Part shown: piece by piece, positions 1 through 10,033 of the stretch | Numbering within the stretch: the stretch's first letter is position 1 | How the letters are laid out: every line of letters starts with the position of its first letter | Assembly (NCBI GenBank): GCA_910592005.1 | Contig: CAJVPP010000589.1 | Coordinates: 1-29,339, forward strand | Reading direction: 5' to 3' | DNA from: Funneliformis mosseae | Taxonomy: Eukaryota > Glomeromycota > Glomeromycetes > Glomerales > Glomeraceae | Length of the DNA: 29,339 nt | Position numbers and translations under genes: made by a program | The notes under the pieces: generated by a model | The model's input: the letters and a program-made list of their open reading frames with translations, nothing else | Databases searched by the model: none | Told to the model about the DNA's origin: nothing

Positions 1-378
1 ATTATATTATTAACATTAATATTTTATTTTTTATTAAAAAATTAATACTTTTTTTTTATGTTTACAGGCAAATTTGCCTGCTTTATAGTTTAAGGGATAG
101 TATCTTTGATTTGCTACCTCCTTTTTCTCACCTTTATCTACATCTATAAGAGTTTGCACTGAATTTACTTATTTAGTTATAGTGATAGTGATATTAGTTT
201 CTGTAGTAGTAATATTTATTTTATCTGCAAATAGCTTTATAGACTCTTATAATTCTACTTCTTTATTCTATTTTTTTCAGCTCTAGAGAGAGAGTAGTTT
301 CAATATCTTTGTATTTACATTTTTTATTTGAATAGCTCACTTTTCTTTTCAATAAATGCTTTTCAATACACTTCTGAT

Positions 379-1476
379 TAGTGTTCTACAAAATCAGATC
401 AGATCAGATTTTTATTTTTTAGGATCTGAATCTGATCTAAATCTGACAGATCTGTTAAAATCCAGATCTGATCTGAATCTGATGTATTGAATCTCAAATC
501 TGGATCTGACGGATCAGTTTAAATCCAAATCTAATCTGATCTGAAACTGAAAGTTTTATTGAAAAAATGAATTTTCAGTCTAAAAGAGATCCAAAAATGT
601 TTTTTTTTAATGAAAGAAACTTTTCAGCTCTAAAAGAGTTCTGAAAAGTCATTCCTTTTTAATGAAAAGAACCTTTTTAACTCTAAAAAAATTCTGAAAA
701 ATCATTTCTTTTCAATTAAAAAAATCTTTTCAGCTCTAAAAGAATTCTGAAAAGTCATTTCTTTTTATTGAAAGGAACTTTTCAACTCTAAAGAAGTTCT
801 GAAAAGTCATTCCTTTTCAATAAAAGAAACTTTTCAGTTCTAAAGAGTCCAAAAATTCATTTCTTTTTAATGAAAGGAATTTTTTAGTTCTAAAGAATCC
901 AAAAATTCGTTACTTTTCAATAAAAGGAACTTTTTAGTTTTAAAGAATTCAAAAATTCATTTTTTTCAATAAAAGGAACTTTTTAATTTTAAAAAAAATC
1001 TGAAAATTCATTCCTTTTTAATGAAAGGAACTTTTCAGCTCTAAAAAAGGTCTGAAAATTCATTTTTTTTCAATGAAAGGAACTTTTCAGTTCTAAAAAA
1101 AATCCGAAAATTTATTCTTTTTTAATGAAAAGAATAAATTTTTGGATCTAAAAGTGTCTGAAAATTCATTCCCTTTCAATGAAAGGAACTTTCAGCTCTT
1201 AAAGAGATCTGAAAATTAGTTCCTTTTCAATGAAAGAAAATAAATTTTCAGCTTTAAAGAAGTCTAAAAATTCGTCCCTTTTCATTGAAAAAGAACTTTT
1301 CAGCTTTAAAAAAGTTAAATTCAGATCTAACAGATCAGATCTGAATCCAATCTGAATATGATAGATCAGATCTAAATCTGAATCTGAATTAAATCTGAAT
1401 CTGACAGATCTGATCCAAATCTAATCTGTCAGATTCAAATTGGATTCAGATCGATCTAAATCTGTGCAGAACACTA
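379..1476. mobile_element. Non-autonomous hAT-like element with 8-bp target duplication
   Basis: The element has terminal inverted repeats TAGTGTTCT / AGAACACTA. It is flanked by a perfect 8-bp direct repeat CTTCTGAT at 371-378 and 1477-1484. An 8-bp duplication plus a terminus fitting YARNG (TAGTG) is the hallmark of the hAT superfamily. Both ends carry clustered GATCTGAATCTGA-like subterminal repeats (about 395-550 and 1315-1465), the usual form of transposase-binding sites. The middle is an imperfect tandem array (separate entry). No transposase coding is visible, so it must depend on an enzyme encoded elsewhere. It sits inside the RING-like remnant. Confidence 0.88.
545..1312. repeat. Imperfect tandem array, period about 54-62 bp, inside the hAT-like element
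   Basis: About 13 degenerate units share the pattern GGAACTTTTCAGCTCTAAA, then a TCTGAAAA block, then CATTCCTTTTCAATGAAAG. Each unit has self-complementary parts (CTTTTCAG with CTGAAAAG; CCTTTT-A with T-GAAAGG), so the array can fold into a series of hairpins. Units diverge by point changes and 1-5 base indels. The array fills the space between the two subterminal repeat clusters. Confidence 0.85.
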
Positions 1477-1484
1477 CTTCTGAT

Positions 1485-2210
1485 GATAGATATGTCTACA
1501 AAAATTTTTTGATTAAATTAGACAAATTTAAAAGAAACACTTTTTTATATAAAAAACATGTATCTGCTTTCAAAACTTAAATATCTGTGAGAAGAATTTC
1601 AGATATTACATTGAAAATATTTATTATAAGAGCTATGATTTGAGTTTTATCTATATTGCTTTGTTCACTTTTAGCATAAGATTAAAATTCAAGAAAATAT
1701 TTTTTACCAGTTTATTTTTATATCACTTATAAATTTGCAGAAAAAAAAATTCTTCAGATCTTTACTAGTAATTACATATTACATTTTATTATATATTAAT
1801 TCTTAAATTTTAGTTTCAAATAATATTTCTTGCTTAAGTGAATACATTTGAAAAGTTTCTATATTACCACTAATTAAATTATTGAGATCTTAAAGAGTTC
1901 TTCTATAATTGTTTCTTTAAATATTATAATAACTATTTTCTTTACTATTTTTTTTTTTTACTATTTTATCACTATTTCTATAAATATTTCTTTTATCACA
2001 TTTTTTAATATATCTATTAATATTTCTTATAATAATTCTCTTAATGCTTCTTTGATTTATCTTTTCTCATATGATATTATTTCTAATATCTCTTCTCTTT
2101 CTAATATACCTTCTTATCATAAAGGAATAGGTATTATGCTTTATTAATAATCCTAAATATTATTTAATATTCTTTTCTATATTAAAGTGAAAAAATGTCT
2201 TATAAAATTT
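1485..2210. other. AT-rich spacer without recognisable gene
   Basis: T-rich, low-complexity DNA with many TTTCTTATAAT-like runs. Short readable stretches on the minus strand near 1500-1600 may be further exons of the RING-like remnant, but no frame holds. I see no RNA gene or clear element here. Confidence 0.5.
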
Positions 2211-2927
2211 TTTTATAGTGCAGATCATCTATTAATAGAAATAAAATCATTGAACTTCAAAATCCTAAAACTTTTTTTTACACATTATAAAAGAAAATAA
2301 TCTGTAATAATAATATTATAGATAATAAAGAATAAATTTACAATTTCAAATCTTTAATTAACTAAAAAATTTTTGAGCATTAGGCATTTGAAAATTAATA
2401 ATTTTTTTATAAAATGCTTAAATTTCAGACATATAATATGTCATGTGACATTGATTTTGTCTAATTAAATGAATATTCTCACATAAAAATTTGTAACACA
2501 ATATTAATTGATTTTTTTTTTAAAACTTAACAAAAGAAAGGTTGCATTGAAAAATGTAAACTGGGATAAGAAAGGAATATTTGTTACAGGACTTGAATAA
2601 GTTTTATATATTGCTTAACTCATTTATAAAAAATAATATATTAAATAAATTTTTTAGTAAAATATGCTGCTAAGAAATATAAATCACACAGAAAAATTTC
2701 TGAAAATGTATTAGAAGAATTAAATAAAACAAATTGAATAACAATATTTTTAATGTTTTATGATTTAATAAATTAAACTATAATCAAAAAATTGATAATT
2801 TTGATATCAAATCATGTGTAATTTTAATTATGTGCTTATTTTGATTGAATAAAGATCACATGATATGTTTATGATCTGTAAAAAAAAATTCAGACTGTTT
2901 GACTTTTAGATGATCTGCACTATAAAA
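2211..2927. mobile_element. Terminal-inverted-repeat element, non-autonomous, class uncertain
   Basis: A 21-bp perfect inverted repeat, whose core is TAGTGCAGATCATCTA, stands at 2211-2231 and 2907-2927. If the ends are taken at TAGTG / CACTA (2216-2922) there is a TA on both sides, which would suit a Tc1/mariner-type target. No 8-bp direct repeat is present, although TAGTG also fits the hAT terminus. The roughly 700-bp interior is AT-rich with no readable protein. Shorter inverted stretches such as ATCATGTG / CACATGAT (about 2812-2862) lie inside. Confidence 0.65.
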
Positions 2928-3767
2928 GATCAAATTCAATGTTAAAATATAATATTCTGATAGTTGACAATACTCTAGATAATAAAAAAATTATGAAGTT
3001 TGTCATTCTTAGTACTAAAAAAATTGCATTTATTTTTATGTTAAGTGATTTCTTCTGAGGGTACAGATTTTGTATACCTGTATATTATATATTATTTTTG
3101 TGAAATATTATTGGCTAAATGAAAAAATAATGTGAATTATATGCAAATCTTATATCACATAACCCTTATCAATATATATATAAAATTAAAAATTTTTAAA
3201 TTAAATATTTTATAAATTTTTTATTTTTAATAAAAATTAATACTAAAATTACAATTATTTGTAATTTTTAATTATTAAAAAATATTAAAAATATTTAAAT
3301 AATTTAAATATAAAAAATTAAATAAAAGATAATTAATAAAAATATAAATAATTAATATTTTAGATAATTATATATAAAAATTTTTGAAGATATATTAATT
3401 AAATAAATAATTTATATAATAATAAATAATTTTTAGAATTAAAATTTAAAATTGTTAAATAATAATTAGTTAAATATTTTATTACTAATTAGGTAGTTTT
3501 TTTTAATATATTTAAATTTTATTATAAAAATATTTAATTTTATTAAAGTAAAATTAAAATTTAATTTATTATTAGTTAATTTTAAATAAAATTTTATTTA
3601 AAATTATATATTTATTTTAAAAGTTAATGTTGATCCTTTTAATTAATAAAGGTTCTTTAAAATAAAGTATAATAGTTATTTAAATTAAATCTTTATAAAA
3701 TTTAATTTATACTTATCTTTTTCTTTTTCTAAGAATTCCTTTTTATATATATTGTAAAAATAAGTTA
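2928..3767. other. Extremely AT-rich spacer
   Basis: Nearly pure A/T from about 3170 to 3620, with TAAAT/ATTTA permutations. No gene, RNA or ordered repeat is visible. It ends at the left terminus of the pogo-like element. Confidence 0.6.
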
Positions 3768-5730
3768 CCATATCATTCTGAAATTAAGCACTCCTTTTTT
3801 GTTATAGGGATGCTTAATTTCGAATACTTTTTAAAAAATTTTATTTTAATAATATTTTAGTAATAAATTTTGATGAATTTAATAATAACAATTGCTGATT
3901 TTTTTATGTAACATAATGCAAATAATGTAATATACATGAAGTAACATAACTTACGATTCTTAAAAAAGTTGTGTTTTTTTTTACTGCATTCTTGTTATTT
4001 TTAAAATGCCTCATTTACGCATGCAGTCAAGAAATAAAAAGGGAAAAAAGGCTCTTAAATACATCATATGAAGTCAAAATTCATATTCTATTAAGTAAAA
4101 GAGGCAAGTCATCAATTATGCCAAAGAAAATAGAAGAAATGAAGCTGCAAGACACTTTAGACTTAATAGTAGCATGGTTGATCATTGGATTAAGGCAAGC
4201 AATAAATGGGCCGAGATAGATCAAAATGTTAAGCAAGTTGATACTGAACAAAAAGAAATTTATCCCAAAACTGAAAAAAAGCTGTATAAATGAATTATAG
4301 AGTAGAGGAAATAGGGATTAGGCATTACTTATGTGATCGTACGAATCAAAATGCTAGACATCTTAAAGGAGCCTAAGATAATAAATCTTTATGGAAATTC
4401 AGCATTTAAAACGTCATTTCGTTGGATGTTTGCTTTATGAAGAGATATAAGCTGTCTTAATAACGTCATACTAGAATTTCCTAAAAGCTTCCTACATAAA
4501 TCAACGAATTACTAAAAAACTTTCATCAATTTATTATCCACCTTAGAACTAAAAAATCGTTTGAATTGTCCAATATTTTCAATATGGATGAAATTCCTGT
4601 CTGATTCGACATAGCAGGAAATTTTACTATCGATCAAACAGGTGAAAAGACAGTCTATATTCGCAGGACTGAAAATGAAAAAAATTGATTCACAGTTATT
4701 TTGACATGTGCTGCAGGTAGAAATTGTTTTATTATTCCTGCAAAATTTGAAGATTTTTTTTTAATTATCATAATTAAACATTTTCTATATATAGATAGAA
4801 CAAATTTCTCCCGATTTGCATCTTTAAAGGAAAATGATTACCACGTAGTGAATAAATTCCATCTGGTATCATCGTTTGATTTCAAAAAAATGGATGAATG
4901 GATACTGATTTATTAATGATATTATTAATAATGCTCCAATGATGATGGTATATGACTTCTTTTGAGGACATATAGAAGAATCTGTTAAGAGTAAGTTTCG
5001 TGATAGTTGCATTGATTTGGCAGTTATTTCAGGTGGTTTAACCAGCATTTGTCAACCACTCAATGTCACTATTAATAAGCCATTCAAGAATAATCTTCAC
5101 AAAGAATGGCATTTTTGGATGGCTGAAGGTAGTGCCGGAGTGACTCCTGTGAGAAATCTTCATCATGCTAAATTATCCAATGTTTGTGGGTGGGTCAAAT
5201 ATGCTTGAAAAGAAATTCTAAATGAAATGATTATGGAGTCTTTTAAAACTTACAAGATATCAACTCCTTTAAAACAAATCAGATGATGAAATTACTAGTG
5301 ATATTGATGGTGATGAAGTTGATGATATCGATAGTGATGATGATATCAATTGCGATGATGATGAGGATGTTGATGATGATAATAATATTATCGATGGCGA
5401 TGATGAGAACGTCGATGATGATATTGATAATGATAATAATGTCATTGATAGTGATGATGATGCCAAATATTTGCCATAGTGGTTTAGTTTAATTAATATA
5501 AATGCTTTAATAAAAAATGTTACAGATCGGTACTGGAAATCTTGCAATATAATAAAAATATAAAAAATGCGCATTTTTGATAACAATTTAATATTTATTT
5601 AAGTATTTATTTGTTAATTACTAAAACAACTAAAAAAATTTACAGTTTTCGAGGGGGGTGCTTATTTTCAGAACTGTAATAATTCGGGGAATGCTTACTT
5701 TCAGGAATGCTTAATTTTGGAATGGTATGG
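3768..5730 (+). mobile_element. Degenerate pogo/Tigger-type DNA transposon, 1.96 kb
   Basis: The ends are inverted repeats: CCATATCATTCTGAAATTAA at the left, and the reverse complement of the right end reads CCATACCATTCCAAAATTAA. They are flanked by TA at 3766-3767 and 5731-5732. A second short block (AATGCTTACTTTCAGG-like) is repeated just inside the right end. The size, TA target and enclosed DDE-type transposase remnant all fit the pogo/Tigger branch of Tc1/mariner. The copy is inactive because its only gene is broken many times. Confidence 0.85.
4020..5479 (+). pseudogene. Dead pogo/Tigger (DDE_1, CENP-B-like) transposase
   Basis: Readable segments in order are: an N-terminal helix-turn-helix (NRRNEAARHFRLN, then DHWIKASNKW, about 4105-4205); a second DNA-binding part; the first catalytic Asp block (NMDEIPV-stop-FDIAGNFTIDQTGEKTV, about 4580-4650); the second (MMMVYDFF-stop-GH, about 4945-4970); and the third block SGGLTSICQPLNVTINKPFK (about 5030-5090). 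The third acidic position is Asn where active relatives have Asp. A long acidic Asp-rich tail follows (about 5280-5478), as in other pogo transposases. In-frame stops and at least three frameshifts break the gene. Most stops lie where the family has Trp, Arg or Gln. The acidic tail also produces a spurious Ser-rich reading on the other strand. The family call rests on motif recall, not a search. Confidence 0.82.
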
Positions 5731-5789
5731 TATATTATTTAATAGTTTCATATTTAAAATAATAAAATGTAATACAGTTAATTTTTGAT

Positions 5790-6421
5790 TAAAGCTCTGA
5801 ACGGTTCAGTTCAGTCCAAATTAGATGTCAATCTGTATCTGAACTGAAAATTTCGATTCAATTCAGTTCAGATTATTAATTTTAAAAATGCTAATCTGAA
5901 TCTGAACTGAACTGCAGACTGATAAAAATCTGAACTGAACTGGAATTTTCAGATTAATCCAAAATTACAGTTTAATTATATAAGAAATCCACAATTTATA
6001 TGCGAAACTCTAGGAGAATCGCAAAAAATTGCGAATTTCTCTTTAAGGTTTGCGAAATTTGAAGAGAAATCGCAATTTTTTGTGACTCTCCAAGAGTTTC
6101 GCGATAATTTTGTGAAATTCAAAGAGAAATTGCAAAAAATTGCGATTCTCTAAAAGTTTCGCTAAAGTTTTGCAATTCTCTTAGAGAATTCACAAATTTT
6201 GCGATCCTTCAAGAGTTTCATATATAATCAAACTGAACTTTCAGATTAATCTGAAATTATCAATTCAGTTCAGATTTTTTTTGGTTCAGATTAGAATTAT
6301 AATCTGAAAAATATCTGAACTGAACTGAAAATTTTTGGATCGATTTTTATGCAATCTGAAACTGAACTGAACTGAACTGATTGAAAAATCTTTGGATTAA
6401 TCTGAACCATTCAGAGCTTTA
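5790..6421. mobile_element. 632-bp hAT-like non-autonomous element, copy 1
   Basis: The terminal inverted repeats are TAAAGCTCTGAACGGTTCAG and, read from the right end, TAAAGCTCTGAATGGTTCAG: 19 of 20 positions match. Flanks TTTTTGAT (5782-5789) and CTTTTGAT (6422-6429) are an 8-bp target duplication with one change. The terminus TAAAG fits the hAT YARNG rule. CTGAACTGAA repeats cluster at both ends. The centre (about 6000-6235) is a nest of inverted units built from GCGAAACTC, AGAGAAATCGCAA and TTTTTGCGA. There is no coding capacity. It lies 59 bp from the pogo-like element. Confidence 0.85.
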
Positions 6422-6429
6422 CTTTTGAT

Positions 6430-8246
6430 ATAGCGAACTCTTAATATAACAAATTTTTTAAATAAATATAATAAAATACTCTTGTTATAGCGAATTAGTC
6501 AATCAAATCTCTTAAAATCTTCACTATAGCCTTATAGTGAAGTTGAAATCTAAGACATAAAATTTGTTATAATAAGAATTAACTGTATAATAATATTTAA
6601 ATGAATGAAATTTTGAATAAAAGAAATTATATGACTAAGTATAAATTATTTAAAATATTATTTTATTATAAGTATATAAGCAAATTTTAATTTTTATAAT
6701 ATATTATGTTCATTTATATTTAATAATAATATGTGTTTTATAATTTATTAATAAATAATATTTTCTAATTGATATTTAATACTTATTACTTAAAATTAAA
6801 TAATAAATATATGAATATTTTGTAGTAAAAAGAAAGAAAATTATAAAAAAATTTTTTGAATTAATAACATTTTTTTTGACATATTGCAAAAATGTATACA
6901 AAATTTTAAAACAAAAAGATTGTTAAATTTATTTAACGTTATCATATTTGTATCTTTAACAAAAGTGATAGTAGTTTATTATCATAGATTTTTAATCAGT
7001 ATAAAACATCAAATGATCTTATTAAAAAGGAAAAAAAGGATCTAATATTTGATTTAATTGTAAAAATTGGAATTTTAGTGATTCTGATCAATATATTTTA
7101 CAATTAGTGTTTGTTAAGAGGCAAAAATATGTCATTATTTAAACTTAGTAATTTTAATATAATTACCTTGTTGATATTACTACCTGTTGTAAAGTCAACT
7201 CAATTATTCTTTTATCAAATTAGTGAGTGAATACGAACTGATATATTAATAAAAGAGGTAAAATATAATGCAAATATCACTACTTACTTGATTTCTCACA
7301 GTTTGTTTTTCAGAAAAAAATATATTAACAATATAATAAGTGAAAAAAAGTATTTTTTTATACTCAAAGTAGATATCTTTAGTTTATTTATTATTCAATT
7401 TATTTTTAGCAATATCAAATATAAAAAGTAATTGTTTTAAAAGTTTTTTCTTTATCAAAAAGGTAGCAATTACTTCAATATTTATATTATTTAAAGAAGT
7501 TTTAGTAATATCTTTAACTAAAATCAAGGGAGTATTAAACAGAAATTGTTTAAGTTATTGTTTTTTAACAACAGGTTATTATTTATTATTATTAAAAGCT
7601 GAGCAGTCTATATAATTTCTAGTTTTATTTTTATGATTATTATTTTTCTTTTTCTCTTAAAAAAATTTTTAATGTAATTCTTATTTTATTTTGTTAATCA
7701 AGAAGATCAGTAAAAAGAGTTTTTTAATTTATATATTAATAATTTTTTTTTTTATATGTGATAGCTTTGCACAATCTTTATTAAAAAAGTAAAGTAAAAT
7801 TTTACAAAATTACAAATTACAAATGAGAAAGTATAAAAATTAATTTATATATTAATAATAATTTTATTTTTGTTTAAAAACAAAATTTTATATACTATTA
7901 TTTATATATACTTATATAATTTTTAAGTTTATTAATATATACATCTTATTAACATTTGATATTATTTAAAAAGGGTTTTAGCAATCAGCTTTAAAAGCTT
8001 AATTTTTACAAACTTTCTTTACCATTCTACTCTTAAAATCTTTATATACAGTATGATTATCAATAATTTTATATTACAAATATGATAAAAAACACACTAA
8101 GCTTAAATGCAACCTGTATTATATTCAAGTAAAACTATGCTCACATAGATTACTTAAAAATACTTACCCGCCTAATACATGATGCCTTAGCGAAATCATT
8201 CTTCCTTGTATTTATTATTATCAGAGCGCAATAAAAGAAACAACAT
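6430..8246. other. AT-rich intergenic region with possible MITE fragment
   Basis: Low-complexity AT-rich DNA lies downstream of the SAM-domain gene. Around 6820-6875 a segment (TTTTGTAGTAAAAAGAAAG, then TTTTTTGAATTAATAAC) resembles the left half of the small element at 13900-14048, but I cannot find its right end. Short inverted pairs occur, for example CCTGTTGT near 7183 and ACAACAGG near 7569, without convincing target duplications. No gene is supported. Confidence 0.45.
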
Positions 8247-9561
8247 TTATTCACTCGAATTCACATCGATATCCTTAACTAAATCCCTAATTAATCTCAT
8301 AATGCCTACCGAGAGACCATAAGTGAATTCAAACAGGCCATGTCGACGAGAAAGTGTTTCTTGGTCTAGACTAATAAAAGCTGGTCCATCCACCTCTTGT
8401 TCTTTCATTTTATTCTCTATTCTTGTAATTTGATCATCACTAAAATGAGTCACATTTTTCTTAGACTTTATGAATTCTATAACATCTTCACAAGTCCATT
8501 CCTCGAAATTCAATTTCACTTTTTTTGTTTGAGTTATTGGTATTTCTTCAAAATTAACACCTCGCTTGCGAGATGACATCTGCTATAGTTTTAGGATTAA
8601 ACAAGTAGAAGGTTAGATAACGAAAAAATATTTTAAGGTCGTTGATAATTAAATAAAAAAATGTTGCCGATACAATAGATATTTTAATCGTTAGTGGAAC
8701 ATTTACCTTATTAACATCTTCATCCGACCTTCTCACGTCTTGTCCTTCTTCGTTGCCTTTTGAATGATTTTTATGGTATATATTGTTTATATTTTCAAAA
8801 GAAGCGCGTTCACTCGTTACTAAGCTTTCACAAGTATCAATGGAGTTGCACATTACGGAGCGAACAACGTTTATCTGCGGTTAAGAAATGCAGTCAGTTA
8901 TGGATCCAAGTTTGAATTTTCAACATTTTCCTAACCTCTGTAGATCGTAAAGTTTCACTCATTTCTTTACGGATTTCAATCCTTTCCCAAAAGGCACCTA
9001 CATCTTTAAAATTTTTCCGATGATTCTTATAGTATCATAAGAAAAAGAAATTAATATGGAGGAATTAAAAAAAAAAAAATAAGCAAAGTTGAGGCCAACA
9101 CAACAGAGACGTAGTCCGTAAGACGACATGGCGTAGGTGTCGCCCTTAGTTGTGTTAATCGCCACGACCTCCACACAACAGAGACGTAGTCCGTAAGACG
9201 ACATGGCGTAGGTGTCGCCCTTAGTTATGTGGGTTCGTGTCAGGAGGTAAGACGTAGTTCACCTCCTCAAAGTCGTGCAACGCATCCTTTGCCTCCAACC
9301 TTGCAGAAAACTCGACTGAAAATATAAAAGCCTAACCTTAAAACATTTTTTCATACGAGTAGCGGATTTCTTCATATCTCTTGAGCCATAAATAACCAAT
9401 TTTTCAAGATCCCTTTTTAATGACCGGGCTTCTATCTCAAATATAAAAGAAAAGTCGCGTTGTTTTGCTCGATACTCATAATAAGACAGGAATTGGTAGT
9501 TTTCTGAATTTACTTTGTTGAAGTAAGTGCACCATCTTAAAGCCATTATAAAAAAAGACAA
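8247..9561 (-). CDS. SAM-domain-like protein, 4 exons, about 271 aa
   Basis: Spliced model: exons 9561-9337, 9025-8936, 8874-8707 and 8579-8247. The donors are AAG|GTTAGG, GAG|GTTAGG and AAG|GTAAAT; the acceptors are ATAAG, CGCAG and AGCAG. All introns are phase 0, and the frame runs unbroken from Met to the stop. Acceptor choice at 8582 or 8579 adds or omits one Gln; the start could also be Met6 (9546). Residues 1-160 are charged and helical, Arg/Lys/Glu-rich, with no domain I recognise. The last 110 residues contain a basic stretch and then a SAM-like fold (about 187-255): W-x2-EDVIEFI, FSDDQI, VDGPAFISLDQETL and LIRDL, the usual helix pattern ending in the GP-x-F-x-L core. SAM domains mediate protein-protein (sometimes RNA) contacts, so a scaffolding or signalling role is plausible. 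Introns 2 and 3 are 61 and 127 bp; intron 1 is 311 bp because it carries a GC-rich duplication. Confidence 0.8.
9098..9230. repeat. GC-rich 75-bp-offset tandem duplication within an intron
   Basis: The block from ACACAACAGAGACGTAGTCC through GGTGTCGCCCTTAGTTGTGT at 9098-9155 recurs almost unchanged at 9173-9230. It is markedly richer in G and C than the surrounding DNA. The wider island (about 9080-9310) is bordered by GCAAAGTTGAGGC at one side and GCCTCCAACCTTGC at the other, a rough inverted pair, with a run of 13 A/T bases next to it. On the minus strand it ends in a long T run, and on the plus strand it contains GGGTTCGTGTC, which weakly resembles a Pol III B box. A SINE-like insertion is possible but unproven. 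Confidence 0.75.
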
Positions 9562-10033
9562 ATAAGATCAAGCGCGACCGATTTCACTTCACACTAAGTA
9601 CAGTCCGGGGGATATGCCAAATTAGGAGATTGAGTTCTAGAATAATCCATGAGTAGATTCGTAGATTTGATTGGCTCAGGTACTTTTTTTTTTCGTCTAT
9701 GATATTTTATATATTACATGTATTAATAATGTATTAATAAAAATATATACAAATAGACAGTATAAAATGTCTAATTTCAATAATCCCAAATAATCCCTTA
9801 TAGCTAACTGTTTTTGAAAAAGTAAATGAGATCTAAAGATTAAGGATTTTCCTTATATGTTATTAAGTAAGAAGTAATAAAAAGAATGCAATTTTGTTAA
9901 CTTTAAATTAATCTTTCTGTAGTGTTTTCTTATCAGAACCAAGAGCAAAAGATCTTTTATGCATTTTTGCAGACTTAGTTGAAAAATATAATGAAGTTAG
10001 GTTAAAGTCTTGTGAATCTAAAAAATAATAAAA
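9562..10033. other. Intergenic region, promoter of the SAM-domain gene
   Basis: The 5' flank of the SAM-domain gene reads leftwards. An ATTGG (inverted CCAAT) stands near 9669. A T/A-rich stretch follows to about 9900. No RNA gene or complete element is visible. The right part precedes the decayed gene that starts near 10034. Confidence 0.4.

Larger units (their letters stand above)
45..1502 (-). pseudogene. Decayed RING-like zinc-finger gene, split by a hAT-like element
   Basis: Reading the minus strand from about 1500 and skipping the insertion at 379-1476 gives a continuous frame with a C-x-H-x2-H-x2-C core (CRHIYHQKCIEKHL) followed by further Lys- and Cys-containing sequence (SNKKCKYKDIE). 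This resembles the H2 part of a RING-type finger. About 100 codons on, after a frame change, a second readable stretch (VNSVQTLIDVDKGEKK, then NYKAGKFACKHKKK) runs down to about position 45. Several in-frame stops and at least one frameshift show the gene is dead. The empty site is in frame (Tyr-His-Gln-Lys across the 8-bp duplication), so the element landed inside coding sequence. Whether the first Cys codon is exonic is uncertain, because a possible acceptor (TGTAG) lies there. The family is not known to me and the RING assignment is an inference. Confidence 0.5.

Noticed and set aside
65..80. Perfect palindrome CAGGCAAATTTGCCTG
   Set aside because: A lone 16-bp palindrome within the RING-like remnant's coding frame (AGKFAC); no supporting context.
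545..1312. Regularly repeated units that could suggest a CRISPR-like array
   Set aside because: Units are degenerate throughout with no repeat/spacer distinction, and they lie inside a transposon in eukaryotic DNA.
5269..5586. Ser/Leu-rich open frame on the minus strand and a Met/Ile-rich one on the plus strand
   Set aside because: Both are shadows of the GAT-rich acidic tail of the dead pogo transposase, read in other frames.
7180..7580. Inverted pair CCTGTTGT / ACAACAGG
   Set aside because: Only 8 bp with poor extension and no target duplication; expected by chance in this composition.
8998..9204. 68-aa frame containing MSSYGLRLCC twice
   Set aside because: It arises from the tandem GC-rich duplication within an intron; there is no codon signature.
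9215..9245. tRNA or SINE B box (GGGTTCGTGTC)
   Set aside because: No matching cloverleaf or convincing A box could be drawn, so no tRNA is called; it is kept only as a weak hint under the duplication.
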